Below, piece after piece: positions 12,257-22,329 of a stretch of 64,000 bases of DNA (within the stretch, counting starts at the first letter, position 1; each line of letters starts with the position of its first letter). Below the pieces are notes generated by a model that was not told the origin of the DNA, searched no databases, and was given only the letters and a program-made list of their open reading frames with translations. The stretch is from Siphonodentalium dalli (Eukaryota; Mollusca; Scaphopoda; Gadilida; Siphonodentaliidae), in contig CP136062.1 of assembly GCA_032622095.1 (NCBI GenBank), forward strand, positions 55,597,849 through 55,661,848, written 5' to 3'. The translations under genes and the position numbers were made by a program.

Positions 12257-12648
12257 ACCAATCATGGGACAGTTGTGTGACCTAAATTATGTTACTTGAC
12301 TTGGTAAAATTTTTGCATATTTTGTGATTTTATTATCAGGCGTGTTACATATGATGCAAATTGTCTAATAAAGTGGTATTTAATGGTCATATTTTATACA
12401 AAAATGTCTGTTTTTGGGGAGATTTCGGAAAATGGGACAGGCATAATTGGCCATTTTTGCCATATTACGAGCCTCTGGATTGTAGAGATATCAAGGAGCG
12501 GATGATATAGGGTCTGCAACAAGTTGACCCCATCCCATATTATATCTCAAAATAAAAAAATGTGATCATTAATAAACTTTTCTACAAATAAATGGTGATG
12601 GACAGAAATAGGCCACTTTTTTTGAAAAATGCCCATATATCACCAAAC

Positions 12649-12835
12649 CCGCGCACATACATAATGGACCGTGCCTAATAGTATATATGTTTCTGCTTTA
12701 CGGCATTGTAGTATACATGAGACACATGCATACTTTCGTGATATAGGTCAGGTACGTATATAGGGACGGTCATACGGACAGTGCTGGTTTGGAGAGGGGG
12801 CGGGCATTGGAGCTTATTACAAGCCCATGTGGCAG
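12649..12835. repeat. Dispersed repeat block, second copy at 14466-14540
   Basis: A ~75-base segment (ACCGTGCCTAATAGTATATA and flanks) recurs at 14466-14540 at roughly 80% identity. The part at 12785-12830 (GGGGGCGGGCATTGGAGC...ACAAGCCC) also resembles the flanks of the Helitron block at 15845-15945 (inverted) and 19243-19320, so these are pieces of one repeat family. Confidence 0.6.
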
Positions 12836-12873
12836 AAACAGTAATCCCGAAATAACATGTTATCATCTCAAAG

Positions 12874-13080
12874 ATGAATATTTGTTTTGTAATACTTAGC
12901 ATGTTGTGTTTAATTATTCAGCATTTCGTTATATCAGTCGGTCCAAATAATCCATGTCACCATCTACCCAATGTTGAACATCAAACAACAATATACAGGG
13001 AATATGTTTATATTTCAGTATTCATTCCATTTAAAGCACCAGAAAAATTAAAAGAGCTGACCTTGGCATCACAGCGCTAA
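12874..13080 (+). CDS. Possible secreted-protein ORF or first exon (low confidence)
   Basis: The 68-codon ORF opens with a convincing hydrophobic leader (MNICFVILSMLCLIIQHFVI) and has A at -3 of its ATG. The remainder has two Cys near residues 28 and further hydrophilic sequence, but no recognised domain. It may be a short secreted peptide, a first exon, or chance. The hydrophobic leader could arise from AT-rich DNA alone. Confidence 0.2.
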   Translation: MNICFVILSMLCLIIQHFVISVGPNNPCHHLPNVEHQTTIYREYVYISVFIPFKAPEKLKELTLASQR

Positions 13081-14196
13081 TTGAATGTCAAAAACAACAA
13101 TGATGAGAAATTATGGAAAATTTTATTTTTTCAGTGCAATTATCCTGGAGTTTGTTCCTACCCACCCCCACCACCATGCTCTGTGCAGCGAAGGCTATTA
13201 TATTTTACATATAACCATCTTCGCTGCATATATTTAATCTGAACGGTAATCAAGAACAGACCAGATCAATGGATTTTAGTACATTTGGGAGGTTAAAATG
13301 TGATATAATGTTTGTCTATTTAGATACCAATAAGAAGCGATAGCATAATAATTAATTTCAGTAAACAAGAACATGTATCACCAACATAACTTATTGCTTT
13401 GTGTTTGCTCTGTGAAAGGCAGCTGCAAATGTCATAATGTTCAGTTAATTTTTAATTTACACGATTTAACTTCACATAACTGGCTAAATACTCATGTTGT
13501 ATTTTGAGGGAAGACAAATAAACGATTGAATTGAATATCTTCATTTATTACAAAGAATAAAGCAAATAGAAATATTTAGGCCAATGCACAGCAATGTTTA
13601 CATGTAATCTGGTCCACTCGAGCAGAGAGCAATCAACGGAAAACAGGACACAGTAATGACATATGGTTGATTTAATTATGAATAATAATAATAATTATTA
13701 TTATTATAATTATGGCCTAGTTCTCATCTGAGCCGCATGTTCCTTTGACCATCAGCCATGACATGAATATTCTCAAATATTGAACAATATTTATGAGTGG
13801 TTGTCTATCTGTAAGAAAATAATCATAAAATTTCTTGGACAAGAAACACCAAGATCCTCGTAATACTCTTTAGTTAAATGGGTATGACGAATGTGACAAT
13901 GAACCAAAGAAGTTATATTTACAAAGAAGTTCATGGTAGCCGAAACAGTGATATTTTAGTGTCATAAAGTATCGAACATGGGGTAATATTTTCCAACTGA
14001 TTCATAGGACCTAATGTTTGTGTCACATTAATCTCGGAACAATGAAAGGACTTGAACACAATCATGTAACTATCTTAAAGCAGACATATATTTCCGGCGA
14101 AAATAAACTGGTTCCTTGTGACGATATTCTTCCCAAAATTAACAAATGCGATAACTTAATGTGACTTTTGGTTTTATATTGTTTGCGAGGCTGAAA
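13081..14196. other. Unassigned; possible LINE 3' tail
   Basis: Near 13380-13535 the sequence ends in AATAAACGATTGAATTGAAT, which resembles LINE 3' tails such as that at ~2700. No coding part is preserved. A palindromic (AAT)n/(ATT)n tract lies at about 13678-13715. Otherwise nothing is recognised. Confidence 0.35.
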
Positions 14197-14379
14197 ATGA
14201 TCACACTGTATATCACCTGCTATCTACTTCTAACAACATTAACTGCAACATTTAATTGCAACCACATTAATTGCAACATATTTGATCGGTGCCTTCAAAT
14301 GACAACGATATATGAAACGCACGATCTTATACATGTTGTTCGCATATGGTACGACCATTCGTGCTCGGGTTCTATGTAG
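14197..14379 (+). CDS. Possible signal-peptide ORF upstream of lectin exon (low confidence)
   Basis: A 60-codon ORF starts MITLYITCYLLLTTLTATFN, a plausible signal peptide, followed by a Cys-rich stretch (residues 21-32). It lies about 300 bases before the lectin terminal exon on the same strand, so it could be the lectin's leader exon. However, no exon for the first half of the lectin domain is found between them, and no strong splice donor was identified. Confidence 0.2.
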   Translation: MITLYITCYLLLTTLTATFNCNHINCNIFDRCLQMTTIYETHDLIHVVRIWYDHSCSGSM

Positions 14380-14684
14380 ATGTTTTCAGCGGGTTATAGT
14401 TTAGTTACCATTCAGCGGTTGATTCTTAAAATTCGACGTTTGACGTATTTACCCCCCCCCCCCCCATCCACGCACATACCCAATGCACCGTGCCTAATAA
14501 TATATATGTTTCTGCCTTAAGTCATTATAGTATTCATTGAATCTTGAAATGCGACGTTTGACGTTGTCCGATCTAAACATGTCCATTGTATTTATCTTCA
14601 AATCATACACCGCGAATGAACCCGCGTGGGCTGCTTTGGGTGCCACATTATTCAATTAACGTCGCCTTCTATTCTCTCTTGTAG

Positions 14685-14890
14685 ATGGGTACTGGACAGA
14701 TGGGAGCGACGCCGCCAGCGAGGGGAACTGGGTCCACTCAGACGGCAGTGCTATGTGGGCGGCTTGGCACCCCGGGCGGCCCAACGGTGGCACCGCGCAG
14801 AACTGTCTTGACTTCTATACCGGGTCGTATTACGACGTCCCGTGCTGTACAACGTCGATTTATTACATCTGTGAAATCATGGCCGGATAG
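14685..14890 (+). CDS. C-type lectin-like domain, C-terminal exon
   Basis: Preceded by a polypyrimidine tract and AG acceptor (CTCTCTTGTAG, ending 14684), the open frame starts with a split codon at 14685 and reads GYWTDGSDAASEGNWVHSDG, then AWHPGRPNGG, QNCLDF, YYDVPC and YYICE before TAG at 14888-14890. These are the ordered hallmarks of the second half of a CTLD: the EGNW strand, the long loop, the QNC cysteine, the xDVPC segment and the final YICE cysteine. The first half (first disulfide, WIGL) must be in upstream exons and is not identified. The family's EPN/QPD calcium-binding triplet is RPN here and the WND motif is YYD, so canonical Ca2+-dependent sugar binding is doubtful. The exon is markedly more GC-rich than its surroundings, consistent with real coding sequence. 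Such proteins are usually secreted, with roles in immunity or biomineral matrices; which applies here is not known. It could be a stranded exon of a dead duplicate. Confidence 0.85.
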
Positions 14891-15094
14891 TTTATATCTG
14901 GTATGATTTCGCAGTGTAATCGCTCTTCATATTCAGTCACCTGCCACTCATGCCTGCTACCAGTCGGACGATGGACATACGGTGCATGTTGGGTGCACGA
15001 GGAATCACAGGGCGGGAACACAAAGAATAATTTATGTAACACAATTATAATATATTTAATGTGTAACAATCGTATTGTAGCTTCCTGATCCGTT

Positions 15095-15554
15095 GAGGGG
15101 GACTCTATTATATGTCTGAATGTGAATAACAGTGATGCGACTATGTTAATATGGGGGGGCGCTGTTATATGTCTGAATGTGAATAACGGTGATGCGACTA
15201 TGTTAATATGGGGGGGGGGGGGGCTGTTATATGTCTGAATGTGAATAACGGTGATGCGACTATGTTAATATAGGGGGGGCTATTATGTGTCTGAATGTGA
15301 ATAACAGTGATGCGACTATGTTAATATGGGGGCTGCTATATGTCTTAATGTGAATAACAGTGATGCGACTATGTTAATAGGGGGTGTTATCTTTCTGAAT
15401 GTGAATAACAGTGATGCGACTGTGTTACTATGGGGGCACAGTGAAGCGACTATGTTACTATGGGGTCACATTGATGCAGCTAAGTCACTATGGGGTGGGG
15501 GTTGTTATCGGTCTAAATGTGAATAACAGTGATGCGACTATGTTATATAGGGGA
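15095..15554. repeat. ~57-bp minisatellite with variable poly-G linkers
   Basis: About eight degenerate units contain GTCTGAATGTGAATAACAGT and GATGCGACTATGTTA, separated by G runs of 3 to 13 bases (for example 15210-15222). It starts about 200 bases after the stop codon of the lectin exon. Unit length changes mostly through the G run. Confidence 0.9.
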
Positions 15555-15844
15555 ACATTCCATTACATTATTGTGCCAGGTTAGAGGAGACGTAATCAAC
15601 ATAGACTACATTGTGGTGAACTGAGCACCAAGTACACGATTAATGGTCTATATATAACTGTTCCGCGTGCACATTCCCACTACATATACCAGGTTCACTG
15701 GAGTTAAGCGGGATCCCCACTTTGGAATATTTAGCGATTTCGTTCCGACTCTTCTGTGATCAGGATGCGAAAGGCTAACAGATGGATGAAATGTAAAACT
15801 CTTGATATTTATTCCGATGAATATACTCGTTATCGTTTTCGTAC

Positions 15845-15945
15845 GGTTGTGTTAGTTATATTCGACCACAGGGGAATGCAACGCGCTCCGCTGTCCGCCC
15901 CCTTTTTGCGCTGCCCATATGCACCGCCTCTATATACGCGCCTGA
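15845..15945 (-). repeat. Inverted flank of the 15.8-19.3 kb composite
   Basis: About 80 bases containing GCGCTCCGCTGTCCGCCCCC match the reverse complement of 19243-19320. The pair encloses the palindrome and the Helitron array. It may be remains of an older element into which the others inserted. Confidence 0.65.
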
Positions 15946-15956
15946 TTCACGTTAAT

Positions 15957-17020
15957 GGTATATAATATAGACAAGGGTAACTGTATAAATTCACCTTTTT
16001 ACCATCGCTCGTCGATCGATCAAATTTAGCCAATTCACACCAGTAATGCTAACGATATAGGCACGGATTTATCGGCGAAGAATTCATCTTTCAACCAATA
16101 CCACAAACTCCCATCAGTACCATTCATATACATAGCATTTGATAACTTTTTAACCACCGAATATTGTCTCCGGAGAGCGTAAATTCCGAGTTGATCCGAC
16201 TCAGTAGCAATGGCCGACATGTGTCTCTAAATTCACCACCCATACAGCTTACTATCATTAAAAATCGGCTAAACGATCAACTAAACATCTGGAACTTAGT
16301 GATTACTTGTCGGTTAATAATTTATTTACTCATACAAATCAACATTCAACACATCGTCAGTAAACAATTTTTATAGAGGCGAAATCTGTCGATAATTCTA
16401 ATTTTGTTTTCATTATTTTTGTTACGATCCACGCAGCTCCTCATTTTAATATTCATTACGACCTGACCTCGATTCTAATACTGGGCGGTGATTGGCTGTT
16501 TCTACTATGGCAGTCATGGAAAGGTCAGGTCATAATGAATATTAAAATGAGGAGCTGCGTGGATGTAACAACAATAATGAAAACAAAATAAGAATTATCG
16601 ACAGATTTCGCCTCTATAAAAATTGTTTACTGACGATGTGTTGATTTGTATGAGTAAATAAATTATTAGCCGACAAGAAATCACTAAGTTCCAGATGTTT
16701 TGTTGATCGTTTAATCTATTTTTAATGATAGTAAGCTGTATGGGTGGTGAATTTAGAGACACATGTCGGCCATTGCTACTGAGCCGGATCAAACTCGGAA
16801 TTTACGCTCTCCGGAGACAATATTCGGTGGTTAAAAATTTATCAAATGCTATGTATATGAATGGTACTGATGGGAGTTTGTGGTATTGATTTAAAGATGA
16901 ATTCTTCGCCGATAAATCCGTGCATATATCGTTGGCATTACTGGTGTGAATGGGCTAAATTTGATCGAGCGATGTTAAAACGGTAAATTTCAACAGTTAC
17001 CCTTGTCTATATTATATACC
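15957..17020. mobile_element. 1.06-kb palindrome (foldback element)
   Basis: Arms 15957-16469 and 16522-17020 are reverse complements with only scattered mismatches and a 52-base loop. The outer tips are GGTATATAATATAG and CTATATTATATACC. No transposase is encoded; ORFs at 16035-16220 (minus) and 16595-16792 are the same sequence read in mirror image. The right tip ends one base before the T/A that flanks the first Helitron-like element, so the two may be mechanistically linked. Arms this similar indicate a recent origin or gene conversion. Confidence 0.85.
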
Positions 17021-17021
17021 A

Positions 17022-17419
17022 CTAGCCGATGAGCCCGACGTTGTCCGGGCTATTCAAAAACCAAATTTCAAGTCGATAGCTCCACCCGTTTCCGAGATCT
17101 CGTCTGCGCATGTGCGAAGCTGGTGTCGCACGGGCTCGGCGACCCGATAAAATTCGTATCCGGGGCAAGATACATTCACATAGCAAATTTCAAGTCGATA
17201 GCTCCACCCGTTTCCGAGATCTCGTCTGCGCATGCACGAAGCGGGCGCCGCACGGGCTCGCCAATACGACAACGTCCACCGCCTGGTCAAACTACACACA
17301 CGTACCAAGTTTCGTCCCGATCGGTCGAGAATCGTAGATTTGTATAAATGACATACAGACAAACATACAGACATACATGTACAAACAAACAGACAGAGGT
17401 CTTCAAAATATATATGAGA
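17022..17419 (-). mobile_element. Helitron-like element, copy 1 of a tandem (non-autonomous)
   Basis: Read on the minus strand it begins TCTCATATATATTTTGAAGA (17419) and ends with a hairpin AGCCCGGACAACGTCGGGCT, a 6-base spacer and CTAG (17025-17022), followed by T. A Helitron has exactly these parts: 5' TC, a subterminal 3' hairpin, a CTRR end, and a T on the 3' side. The 5' region holds a (GTCT/GTTT)n tract. The body contains two ~122-base subrepeats. No Rep/helicase is encoded, so it would depend on an autonomous relative. Confidence 0.75.
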
Positions 17420-18444
17420 CTAGCCGATGAGCCCGACGTTGTCCGGTCTATTCAAAAACCATCAAAAACCAAATTTCAAGTCGATCGCTCTACCCGTTTC
17501 CGAGTTCTGGTCTGCGAATCTGGCATCGCACGGGCTCGGCGACCCGATAAAATTCGTATCCGGGGCAAGATACATTCACATACCAAATTTCAAGTCGATA
17601 GCTCCACCCGTTTCCGAGATCTCGTCTGCGCATGCCCGAAGCTGGCGTCGCACGGGCCCGTCGACCCGATAAAATTCGTATCCGGGGCAAGATACATTCA
17701 CATACCAAATTTCAAGTCGATAGCTCCACCCGTTTGCGAGATCTCGTCTGCGCATGCGCGAAGCCAGCGGAGGGGCCTGCGGCCCCTGGAAGTGTACATA
17801 CCAAATTTCAAGTCGATAGCTCCACCCGTTTCCGAGATCTCGTCTGCGCATGCGCTGCACGGGCGCCGCACGGGCTTGCCAATACGACAACGACCACCGC
17901 TGAGTCAAACTACATCCACGTACAAAGTTTCGTCCCGATCGGTGGAGAATCGGGCTATTCAAAAACCAAATTTCAAGTCGATAGCTCTACCCGTTTCCGA
18001 GATCTGGTCTGCGCATGCGCGAAGCTGGCGTCGCACGGGCTCGGCGACCCGATAAAATTCGTATCCGGGGCAAGATACATTCACATAGCAAATTTAAAGT
18101 CGATAGCTCTACCCGTTTCCGAGATCTGGTCAGCGCATGCGCGAAGCTGGCGTCGCACGGACTCGGCGACCCGATAAAATTCGTATCCGGGGCAAGATAC
18201 ATTCACATACCAAATTTCAAGTCGATAGCTCCACCCGTTTCCGAGATCTCGTCTGCGCATGCGCGAAGCGGGCGCCACACGGACTCGCCAATACGACAAC
18301 GTTCACCGCCCGGTCAAACTACACTCACGTACCAAGTTTCGTCCCGATCGGTCGAGAATCGTAGATTTGTATAAATGACAGACAGACAGACAAACAAACA
18401 AACAAACATACATACAGACAGAGGTCTTCAAAATATATATGAGA
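17420..18444 (-). mobile_element. Helitron-like element, copy 2 of a tandem (non-autonomous)
   Basis: Its 3' CTAG (17423-17420) is joined directly to the 5' TC of copy 1 at 17419, and its own 5' end abuts the CTAG of copy 3 at 18445-18448. The body holds about seven ~122-base subrepeats (CAAATTTCAAGTCGATAGC, then GTTTCCGAGATC, GACCCGATAAAATTCGTATC). Their lack of stops creates long overlapping frames in several phases (up to 235 codons). These frames are repeat artefacts, not genes. The 3' hairpin carries one mismatch relative to copy 1. Confidence 0.75.
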
Positions 18445-19243
18445 CTAGCCGATGAGCCCGACGTTGTCCGGGCTGTTCAAAAACCAAATTTCATGTCGAT
18501 AGCTCTAGATAGCAAATTTCAAGTCAAAAACCAAATTTCGATAGCAAATTTCAAGTCAAAAACCAAAAGTCGATAGCTCTACCCAGCCCGACGTTGTCCG
18601 GGCTATTCAAAAACCAAATTTCAAGACGATAGCTCTACCCGTTTCCGAGATCTGGCTATTCAAAAACCAAATTTCCAGTCGATACCTCTACCCGTTTCCG
18701 AGATCTGGTCTGCGCATGCGCGAAGCTGGCGTCGCACGGGCTCGGCGACCCGATGAAATTCGTATCCGGGGCAAGATACATTCGCATACCAAATTTCAAG
18801 TCGATAGCTCCACCCGTTTCCGAGATCTGGTCTCCGCATGCGCGAAGCTGGAGTCGCACGGACTCGGCGACCCGATAAAATTCATATCCGGGGCAAGATA
18901 CATTCACATAGCAAATTTCAAGTCGATAGCTCCACCCGTTTCCGAGATCTCGTCTGCGCATGCGCGAAGCTGGCGTCGCACGGGCTCGGCGACCCGATAA
19001 AATTCGCATCCGGGGCAAGATACATTCACATAGCAAATTTCAAGTCGATAGCTCCACCCGTTTCCTAGATCTCGTCTGCGCATGCGCGAAGCGGGCGCCG
19101 CACGGGCTCGCCAATACGACAACGTTCACCGCCCGGTCAAACTACACACACGAACCAAGTTTCGTCCCGATCGGTCGAGAATCGTAGATTTGTATAAATG
19201 ACAGACAGACAAACAAACAAACAAACAAACATACATACAGACA
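18445..19243 (-). mobile_element. Helitron-like element, copy 3, 5' end missing
   Basis: It has the same 3' hairpin and CTAG end (18448-18445) and the same ~122-base subrepeats (about five, partly scrambled at 18480-18660). The (ACAA)n/(ACAG)n tract is followed at about 19243 by unrelated sequence instead of the TC terminus seen in copies 1 and 2. The 5' end was lost or captured here. That foreign sequence is the right-hand inverted flank (19243-19320). Confidence 0.7.
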
Positions 19244-19320
19244 TATCGGCGTATATGGGCAGAGCAAAATGGGGGCGGACAGCGGAGCGCGTTACAGGCC
19301 CTTGTGGTTCGACCCCGCAA
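19243..19320 (+). repeat. Right inverted flank of the Helitron composite
   Basis: This is the reverse-complement partner of 15845-15945. It contains a B-box-like GGTTCGACCCC at about 19305 but no A box at a suitable distance, so it is not called as a tRNA or SINE. Confidence 0.6.
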
Positions 19321-19463
19321 ATTGGGCAATATATATAGATATTGACAATCGCTGAAACACGGGCTTATCTATGTGATTTACCATTGAAACTTTGCACTGT
19401 GTTTATTGCAAAACACGAAGCTATTTCGGTTTATATATCAGGGATATGGTTATATGTTCTTTA

Positions 19464-20948
19464 CTAGCAGGGTTACCCGGCGTTGCTCAAGTTAAAGTGA
19501 TGTGAAACCCTCTGCATGCTGTGGCTATTTGGTCAGAATAGAGAATACGCTTACTCAATGCATGTATTCTCATAAATTGTATGTCCAAATAGCATCAGAA
19601 AACATGATTTCTACACATGCAATATAAGTAGTGGCTCACCTTGTCGGATCGGAGCGATTGTCATTTTGTTTAACGCGATTAATCCGTCCCACCAATAAAG
19701 AAGTATTTATTTATTTACATATGTGCGTATACTTCAGACGTTATATATATATTTTTAAATCGTATACAGTCGATGAGGTCGGAATTGACGTTTGTTTGTT
19801 TTTTTTTGTTTGTTGTTGTTCTAATATTGCTATTTTGATCAAAACAAGAATATTATGAACGTATTATAGTTCGCAAAAATAAATGTCGACAATTGGGGTT
19901 TACATAGAGATGTATCAATCAATCTATTGGGTTATACTAAGATTGTGAGGACACCTGGTTATCATACATTGTATATCCATGAAGATACCGTTGTTTTAAA
20001 GAAATGTCCAGGTGCTCCTCTGTTCATGGTGGTATATACTGGCTAAGTACTATCGGTTTGAAAGAAATATTGCTATCTATGCATGTATATCAGCATCATG
20101 TGCCCCACAGAGCAAGATTTTGTGTTGTTTGTTAGGCGATGAGTCTGTTCTAAAATGAAAGAAACTGACTGAGGTTTCTTTTATCTGAGAAGAAATTATA
20201 TTTGACTGCACACTGTGACCACTAATTTTGAACAGGCGTTCTATACATGTCCATATCTCTTGACAAATTGTAATTTTTGTGTGGAAACTATATTGAATGG
20301 GACAGACTCAATTATGTTATAATATATACATGAGCCATTCTAATATGCAATCCCCTGACAGTTCAAGGTCCTTCGTTTTTCAATAATAGATGTATCTCTT
20401 AAATAGAATGATAAATATAGTGCTTTCTTCTATGTATCTGTTTTGCTAGCTCATCATATGAATGCCCGATTGCCGCCTCTATATACATATGAGAGTTGAT
20501 AAGATATAATTGTCCAAGTGACTTAATTCGGTCACCATTTGTCGAGATTGTGAAATTTAAACGCCAAAAACTCCATAGAACGATATAGAGATGGCCTGGG
20601 AGATGACTGAATATAGCTTTGGTGGATATCGGCAAATAGAACAATCTTATCAATGCTTAGTGCATCTACTCTCGACATGCACACACACACGGCACCAAAT
20701 GTGATTTAATTCGTCGTATCATAAGAACTTGTATGAATTTGGTGGAAATTGGTGCTAAAGATATTTGTATAAGCTTTGGTGCATCTCCCTCCTCGTGGAT
20801 GAGTTGAACGGCGCCACTTATAACATATTTAAACCACGTCCATTAGACTCGTGCATGTATGATATAATGGATAACACGCCACTCAGCTGTTGGTCAATGA
20901 CAGTCATCGGCTGGTCTGTAAAACTGTCTGTCGATATTAGAATCTATA
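19464..20948 (-). mobile_element. Helitron-like arm, 3' end facing left
   Basis: The left tip on the minus strand reads hairpin, ...TAACCCTG, then CTAG at 19467-19464, followed by T. From there inward the sequence matches the reverse complement of 29.09-30.57 kb over more than 1 kb, for example TTTGACTGCACA and CACCATTTGTCGAG segments in order. Near 20949 an outward (plus-strand) Helitron-like 5' sequence starts (TCTATAATTGCAAATGTATG), so this arm seems to end head-to-head against another copy. No protein is encoded. Confidence 0.6.
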
Positions 20949-22200
20949 TCTATAATTGCAAATGTATGTCTGTGTTCTATAGAAATCAACGGGGGACCAT
21001 ATATATGGCACCAAATGGGCCTAACAGTGGTAACATTTTACAAGGAAGATATTGGTGCTGGTTAGAATTTTCTAAAGTGGCGCTGTTGTTGTCAGGGGCA
21101 GAAAAGTGGAGGCGCAGCAAAACTTTGTTCTACGATTTCCACCAATTTTATCCATTTATCATATCCATTATATGAGGAATCTAATGGTGTAATTTAGATA
21201 TGTCAAAAGTGCCACCGTTTGAGTCAGTTGTGCACGGAAGGGGAGAGAGGCACAAGACTTTATAAACCTACTTTTAGCGCCGATTTTCACAAAATTGATA
21301 CATATTCTTCTCCATGATACAAGGAGTCTAATCTTTGATTCAAAGACGTCAAATTGGTGCCGTTTGAATGAGATATCCCCATTGGGTTTGATAACAATTT
21401 GTTTAGTCGCCGGTTGCCAACAAACTGAGACATACTCATCTCCATGAATCAGGAGTCTAATGATGTGGCTTAAAGCTGTTAAAAGTGGTGTCATTCGAGT
21501 CAGGGGTGAACCATAGGGGAGAGGGTCACAACAATTGATAAACAATATTTTAGCGCCGATTTCCACTGAATTACTACACATTCTTCTCCGCGATACGACG
21601 ATACGAGGAATTTAATAGTGTGATTAAAAGACGCCAAATTGGTGCCGTTTGGATGAGAGATGGGGGGGGGGCACTAAATTTAATAAGAGTTTGTTTAGTC
21701 GCCGACTACCACCAAACGTATACATAATCATCTCCATGCTAGCGGGAGTATACTTGTATGATTTACATATATCAAAAGTGGGGCCGTTCAAGTCAGGGGT
21801 TCATGCATGGGGAGAGGGACATCAAACATAATAAACATATTTTTGGCGCCGATTTCAACCAAACTGATACATATTCTTCCCCATGATTCTAATCGTGTGG
21901 TTTAATTACGCCAATATTGTGCTATTTGATTGAGAGATGGGGGCAGTAAATTATATACGAACTTGTATAGTCTCTGATTTCCACCAATGTTATATATATT
22001 CATCTTCATAATGAGTCTAATTGTGTGGTTTAAGGATGCCAAAAGTGGCACCGCTTGAGTCAGAGAAAGGGACGGGAGGGTCGCCAAAACTGCTAAACAT
22101 ATGGTAGCGTCAATTTCCACCAAATTCATACACGTTCTTCTCCAATGATATGAGGAATCAAATGGTGTGGGTTAAAGACGCCACATGTTGTGCCTATATG
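20680..22200. repeat. ~300-bp tandem-like units, forward orientation
   Basis: Recurring phrases in fixed order (GCGCCGATTTCCACCAAA, CATATTCTTCTCCATGATA, GTCTAATGGTGTG, GTGCCGTTTGAATGAGA) define diverged units of roughly 150 and 300 bases. The ORFs here (for example 21168-21581 minus) are translations of these repeats (NFVKIGAK, TRMTPLLTALSH), not genes. Confidence 0.75.
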
Positions 22201-22329
22201 TATATACTAGAAGAGTTATCCGGCGTTGCCCAGGTTAAAGTGATGTGAAACCCTCTGCATACTGTGGGTATATGGCGGGAATAGAGGATACTCTTGATCA
22301 AAGCGTTACCCATATTTTCATAAATTATA

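Noticed and set aside
16035-16792. Two similar ORFs flanking 16500
   Set aside because: They are mirror images arising from the palindrome arms.
17022-17070. Hammerhead-like core (CCGATGA followed by a stem)
   Set aside because: The conserved CTGATGA is not matched and the GAAA after stem II is absent. The stem is better explained as the Helitron-like 3' hairpin.
17348-19187. Long overlapping ORFs (up to 235 codons) in several frames and both strands
   Set aside because: They translate the ~122-bp Helitron subrepeats, which simply lack stops. The same peptide blocks appear in every phase and on both strands.
19243-19320. B-box-like GGTTCGACCCC, possible tRNA or SINE
   Set aside because: No A box at a suitable distance and no cloverleaf. 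The segment is an inverted flank of the composite.
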